A stretch of DNA of 35,786 nt, taken from the NCBI GenBank assembly GCA_919901555.1, contig CAKKPG010000056.1, positions 1-35,786 on the forward strand. Direction: 5' to 3'. Of this stretch, positions 32,904-35,786 are shown one piece after another. This stretch comes from Nitrospiria bacterium. GTDB lineage: Bacteria; Nitrospirota; UBA9217. The stretch's first letter is position 1. The number at the start of each line of letters is the position of its first letter. Made by a program: the position numbers and the translations under genes. The notes under the pieces were generated by a model, which was not told where the DNA came from, did not search any database, and worked only from the letters and a program-made list of their open reading frames with translations.

Positions 32904-34183
32904 AGGCTTTCAAGCTCATTGCGGTACTCGCCTTCCCCGTCCTGCTGCTCGCCGCGCCGGCCGTTGGCCGGAACGCGGACGCCCAGGATAAGAAGGCGAA
33001 GAGCATCGACGAACTGGCCAGGATGTATGATTCCAGCTCGTGCAAGCAGTGCCATGAAGAGATCTACAACGACTGGAACAAATCGCTCCATGCCCGGTCC
33101 ATCTTCGGGACCGGAAGGACCGCCGCCACCATCAAGACGACGGTGGAAGTGGGACTCAAGGGTTGGAAGCACTCGGGGGTGAAAAAACCCGAGGACGTGG
33201 AGTTGCGGCACCTCATGATCTGCGCAAAGTGCCATCTTCCCCAGCTCGCCGATGCTACTGACGCAGTGGCCAAGGAGATCGTGAAGGCGGCCTACGTCTA
33301 TGCCGACCCGAAATCGAGCGACGCGGAGCGCGAAAAGGCCGTTGCCAGGCTGGAGAAGGTCAACATCAACTGCCTCATCTGCCACCAGCGCAATGCCATC
33401 ACCCACAAGTGGGTCGACGGCACGCCGGAAAAAAAGGCCGTGTACGGCTCCAAGGACGGAGCGCACCCCGCCCCCGGTCATCCTGCCCTCAAAAAGAGCC
33501 CCATCATGGGCGAATCTATCCTCTGCGGCCAGTGCCACGGCCTTGGGCCGAACTTCGAGCTCGAGAACCCGTCGCAGTGCGCCACGCTCTACGGCAGCTT
33601 CCTCTGGGCGTACCGGGCCGAGGGAGGCCAGGAGGCGTGCCAGGAATGCCACATGAAAAAGAGCAAGCTGGGCCACAACATGCAGAGCTACCGTAGCCCC
33701 GCCATGGCCAAGGCCGCTGTTGACTTCAAAGTCGAAATGCTCCCGAACCACTGGCGTGACGGCTCCAAGATGGTCCCGGAAAACCTTGTGAAAGTGGAGC
33801 TGCTGAACAAGGCGGGACATGCCATCCCGGACGGCTGACCAACACCCAACCGGCTGGTCCTGGAAGTGACCGCTAAAAATAATGCAGGAAAAGAGATCTT
33901 CAAAGCATCAAAAATTTACATGCCCATCCCTCAGCAACTCGGCCGCGGCGACAAGATGGGCCGTGGCCCCTATGAAAAGAGCGGAATTCTCCGCGACTCA
34001 AGCCTCCCGCCCAACCGTCCCGTCAAAGAGGACTTCGAGATCCCCTATCCCTCGGGCGAGTATGACATGACCGTTGACGTGGAACTCTGGTATCTGCCCT
34101 TCGGCACCAAGTCCGACCCGGACAACGCGTTCCTGTGGCAGAAGGTAACGAAGAAGGCGAGCATCGAAAAGGGCGGGGTGTAA
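32900..34183 (+). CDS. Five-haem c-type cytochrome with in-frame UGA at codon 313
   Basis: The first 312 codons encode an exported multiheme cytochrome: signal peptide (MKAFKLIAVLAFPVLLLAAP), then CxxCH at residues 48-52 (CKQCH), 108-112 (CAKCH), 158-162 (CLICH), 209-213 (CGQCH) and 247-251 (CQECH), in a cytochrome c554-like arrangement. TGA at 33836-33838 interrupts a frame that stays open for another 114 codons. That part continues a plausible beta-rich domain (NRLVLEVTAKNNAGKEI, YDMTVDVELWYLPFG). The product is either read through as one 427-residue protein, perhaps with selenocysteine, or truncated after HAIPDG. All haem sites precede the UGA, so the short form would still bind haem. AAGGAGGTAGGTGC precedes the ATG. 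Electron transfer in the periplasm or beyond is the expected role. Confidence 0.8.
33852..33874 (+). promoter_or_regulatory. Stem-loop with bulged U downstream of the in-frame UGA
   Basis: GGC, bulged U, GGUC pairs with GACC, GCU around an 8-base loop CUGGAAGU (7 pairs, one G-U). The loop begins 21 bases after the UGA, within the spacing known for bacterial SECIS elements. The first two loop bases are C and U, which does not meet the usual G requirement, so this is only a candidate. Confidence 0.3.
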
Positions 34184-34192
34184 AAAACTGAC

Positions 34193-34229
34193 GTTCAACT
34201 GATAACTGACGACTGACAACAACTGAAGT
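34193..34229. repeat. Permuted AACTGATAACTGACGACTGAC word repeat
   Basis: The words TTCAACTGATAACTGACG, ACTGACAACAACTGAAG lie between the cytochrome stop codon and its terminator, in the same style as the other spacer repeats. Confidence 0.5.
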
Positions 34230-34232
34230 GAG

Positions 34233-34277
34233 AACGCCGGCGACGGGATCCATTAACCATCGCCGGCGTTGTTTTTT
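34233..34277 (+). terminator. Rho-independent terminator of the cytochrome gene
   Basis: AACGCCGGCGA and TCGCCGGCGTT form a perfect 11-bp stem with a 16-base loop, followed by GTTTTTT. It lies 50 bases after the full-length stop codon and not after the internal UGA, which supports the longer reading frame as the original transcription unit. Confidence 0.9.
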
Positions 34278-34474
34278 AGAAATCTACCACTCCGCGTAAC
34301 GGGAGAGATCAATCGCCTGTTTTTTCAAGACGGCATTCTATTGGGCCAATATATCATCCGGGATAATGATCATGGAATGTTGAGCACAAGCTACACTACA
34401 TGCAGAATTGAATATTATGCAACCGCATAAATATAATAATATTACAGGGATACGCGAAGCGGTTTTTTGCTCGC
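34278..34474. other. AT-rich gene-free stretch before the cassette
   Basis: The composition drops to AT-rich (for example GCATAAATATAATAATATTA). No ORF with a ribosome-binding site is seen on either strand. In a complete integron, a divergent intI would lie on this side of the cassette; there is none. Confidence 0.5.
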
Positions 34475-34504
34475 TTGACACTGCAGGAAAAATCGTGATA
34501 AAGT
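34475..34504 (+). promoter_or_regulatory. Candidate cassette promoter (Pc-like)
   Basis: Perfect TTGACA (34475-34480) and TAAAGT (34499-34504) with 18-base spacing, just upstream of the GTTAGCC recombination point. Confidence 0.45.
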
Positions 34505-34525
34505 GAACAAAGTACTCAATTACTT

Positions 34526-34532
34526 GTTAGCC
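34526..34532 (+). other. Integron core site at the 5' cassette boundary
   Basis: GTTAGCC marks the left end of the cassette. Its complement GGCTAAC is exactly the inner core (R'') of the attC at the cassette's other end, as expected for one integron cassette. The preceding sequence may be an attI remnant or the end of another attC; it shows no obvious attC hairpin. Confidence 0.6.
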
Positions 34533-34548
34533 GTAGGAGAACACGCAC

Positions 34549-35229
34549 ATGGACGCATGGCAGACCGTCCTTCTAGCGTTTGGCGGGAACGCAGCACTCC
34601 TTGCAGTACTTGGCCTTCTCGGAAAGTCCTTGCTGGAAAAGCTCATCGCCCGCGACACGAAGCGATTTGAGACTGACCTCAAAGCGAAGTCAGACGCTGC
34701 GATCGAGCAGCTTCGCAGCGATCTACAGATACGCTCAATCGAGCACCAGGTACGCTTTTCCCGCCTACACGAGAAGCGCGCGACTGTCATCGCGGAGCTA
34801 TACGGCCATCTTGTCGAAACACTCTGGGAAGCAGAGAGCTTCCTCTCGCCAATGGAGTGGGTCGGAGAACCGGACAGACAAGAGAAACATCGAATCGCGA
34901 TGAACAAGCTTGTCGATTTCTTTCAGTACTTCGACAAGCACCGCATCTACCTACCTGAGGAAATCTGTGCGTCCCTTGAGGCGCTCGTGCTGAAGGTGCG
35001 CTCCCACGTCATTGCGTTTGGCGTCTACGTTCGGTTCCACGACCAATCGCTAAACGATCACACGCGCGAGCAGAAGGAGAAAGCATGGAGCGAGGGGTGG
35101 GACGCAATCAAGAACCAAGTTCCTCAAGCGCGGAAGCTACTCGAGGAGGAGTTCCGCACGTTGCTAGGAGCGACGGCTAACCTTTCGCTCAAGCCGACAG
35201 CCACCGGCAAGCCGGTGTCTCCGGCTTAG
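34549..35229 (+). CDS. Integron-cassette protein, membrane helix plus coiled coil, unknown function
   Basis: ATG 34549 follows AGGAG with good spacing and lies 17 bases after the cassette boundary. Residues about 7-29 (VLLAFGGNAALLAVLGLLGK) form a membrane helix. Residues 33-75 form a charged coiled coil. A helical domain with RLHEKRATVIAELYGHLVET follows. The C-terminus LSLKPTATGKPVSPA is encoded by the attC site itself, a common feature of cassette genes. I do not recognise a characterised family. Related-looking helical proteins occur in accessory and defence regions, so a stress or defence role is possible but unproven. Base composition is less GC-rich than in neighbouring core genes. Confidence 0.75.
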   Translation: MDAWQTVLLAFGGNAALLAVLGLLGKSLLEKLIARDTKRFETDLKAKSDAAIEQLRSDLQIRSIEHQVRFSRLHEKRATVIAELYGHLVETLWEAESFLSPMEWVGEPDRQEKHRIAMNKLVDFFQYFDKHRIYLPEEICASLEALVLKVRSHVIAFGVYVRFHDQSLNDHTREQKEKAWSEGWDAIKNQVPQARKLLEEEFRTLLGATANLSLKPTATGKPVSPA

Positions 35230-35243
35230 CTCAAACGTTAGGC
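35175..35243 (+). other. attC recombination site of the integron cassette
   Basis: The 69-bp site has R'' GGCTAAC (35175-35181), L'' GCTCAAGCCG (35187-35196), a hairpin ACCGGC-AA-GCCGGT (35203-35216), L' CGGCTTAGC (35222-35230) and R' GTTAGGC (35237-35243). L'' and L' pair except for one extra C in L'', which is the extrahelical G on the bottom strand known from functional attC sites. Confidence 0.8.
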
Positions 35244-35262
35244 AAACTCACACCGAAATTGT

Positions 35263-35568
35263 ATGCGGACTGACCATTCCGAGATTGAACATGCCCTTCA
35301 GGCAATCGGCCACGGGGCCTTCCCGGATGACCCCGACGTTCATTGGCAAGTCCGGGACATTGTCGAGCGGGGCGGCTTCCATTGTGTCGAGGCAGGACCG
35401 ATCCCGCCGACCGTGGGATATCCCCGCTTCCGCTTCGTCCTTCGCCGGGACATCTCCGGCGCCTTCATTGATCACGGCTGTTACTGTCTGGATGGCGACG
35501 CCTGGCAGCTGCTCTACACGACACCAGGCACATCCGATGAATGGAAAGCGCTGAAATTTGGCGCCTGA
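35263..35568 (+). CDS. Hypothetical protein, possible second cassette gene
   Basis: The 101-residue ORF begins 20 bases after the attC R' site, the usual position for a cassette gene. It is soluble and aromatic-rich (HWQVRDIVERGGFHCVEAGP, RFRFVLRRDISGAFIDHGCY, WQLLYTTPGTSDEWKALKF). There is no signal peptide and no recognised domain. No Shine-Dalgarno precedes ATG 35263. A second attC after it could not be identified: GCCTGAC at 35563 resembles an R'' core (expected GCCTAAC), but no matching GTTRRRY partner follows at proper distance. Confidence 0.6.
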   Translation: MRTDHSEIEHALQAIGHGAFPDDPDVHWQVRDIVERGGFHCVEAGPIPPTVGYPRFRFVLRRDISGAFIDHGCYCLDGDAWQLLYTTPGTSDEWKALKFGA

Positions 35569-35683
35569 CACCATCTTATACAACCGAGCGGGCCAGCCTT
35601 AATACCATGTGCCTGTCTGCGATCTTTTCATGACAATTTGCCGTTCATCCAGCGATGAATAAAGCCGCACGCTTATCGGCATT

Positions 35684-35709
35684 ACCATGAAGAAACTTCA
35701 TGGTATAAT
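35684..35709 (+). promoter_or_regulatory. Inverted repeat overlapping a TATAAT box
   Basis: ACCATGAAG-AAA-CTTCATGGT is a perfect 9-base palindrome. Its last base starts TATAAT (35704-35709). It could be an operator in the spacer of the promoter for the gene starting at 35719. No good -35 is visible, which would fit activator dependence. Confidence 0.45.
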
Positions 35710-35718
35710 TGACAGTAA

Positions 35719-35786
35719 ATGAAATACGATAAAATAACTTTCATATTTCGTCGCAGCATGACGGTGTTGGCCGCCACGCTTATCTT
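35719..35786 (+). CDS. Start of a gene running off the right edge, exported or membrane N-terminus
   Basis: ATG 35719 opens a frame to the window end: MKYDKITFIFRRSMTVLAAT then LI. The basic start followed by a hydrophobic stretch suggests a signal peptide or membrane anchor. TATAAT ends only 9 bases upstream, so the message may be leaderless. The rest of the gene is outside the window and no function can be given. Confidence 0.45.
   Translation, partial: MKYDKITFIFRRSMTVLAATLI

Noticed and set aside
33839-34183. Separate gene downstream of the cytochrome
   Set aside because: The part after the UGA is in the same frame, has no signal peptide or ribosome-binding site before its first ATG (33866), and reads as the continuation of the cytochrome.
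34190-34525. Integron integrase next to the cassette
   Set aside because: No tyrosine-recombinase frame exists on either strand here; the region is AT-rich and gene-free.

Overview
The window is a GC-rich, densely packed Gram-negative chromosomal segment. It has an outer-membrane barrel pair, a lipoprotein NlpD-type peptidase next to an RpoS-type sigma factor, a multiheme c-type cytochrome, a GH57 glucan branching enzyme beside a DUF4912 protein, and an iron-uptake block. This mix resembles Nitrospirota or the former Deltaproteobacteria. That placement is inference: there is no rRNA or phylogenetic marker comparison here.

Layout. Positions 1-8275 (minus) hold the first 2758 codons of a giant envelope or extracellular protein that runs off the left edge: a membrane anchor, a coiled coil, about eight Ig-like repeats, carboxypeptidase-regulatory-like and SbsA-type Ig domains, and a C-terminal LVIVD beta-propeller. 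Its reading frame has absorbed at least eight short dispersed repeats without a stop. prfB (plus, with the RF2 programmed frameshift) follows, then a convergent AmiC-type amidase, then the minus-strand unit tRNA-Val, thrS, infC, rpmI, rplT. Next come tRNA-Arg, an rpoS-like gene and its nlpD-like partner, tRNA-Pro, a zinc-ribbon/receiver protein and a rhomboid protease. A sparse stretch at 19.4-20.25 kb holds one convincing 27-residue membrane peptide.

From 20.25 to 25.8 kb lies an iron block on the minus strand: two beta-barrel proteins (the first behind a near-consensus Fur box), a small unknown ORF, a DtxR-FeoA fusion, feoB and fur. From 26.1 to 30.9 kb are an L,D-transpeptidase, a GlcD-type FAD oxidase, a GH57 branching enzyme and a Rho_N/DUF4912 protein. 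Two 189-bp IS66-like MITEs, each with a perfect 8-bp target duplication, sit at 25.0 and 31.0 kb in opposite orientation. On the plus strand follow a beta-ketoacyl-ACP synthase, apparently leaderless, and a five-haem cytochrome whose frame is crossed by one in-frame UGA. The right end carries at least one integron gene cassette with a well-formed attC, but no integrase in view.

A second theme is intergenic: many spacers are filled with different families of short permuted 'word' repeats, often arranged so that the two halves are reverse complements. The observations most worth following up are the repeat-riddled giant gene, the IS66-type MITE pair, the UGA-interrupted cytochrome and the orphan integron cassette.
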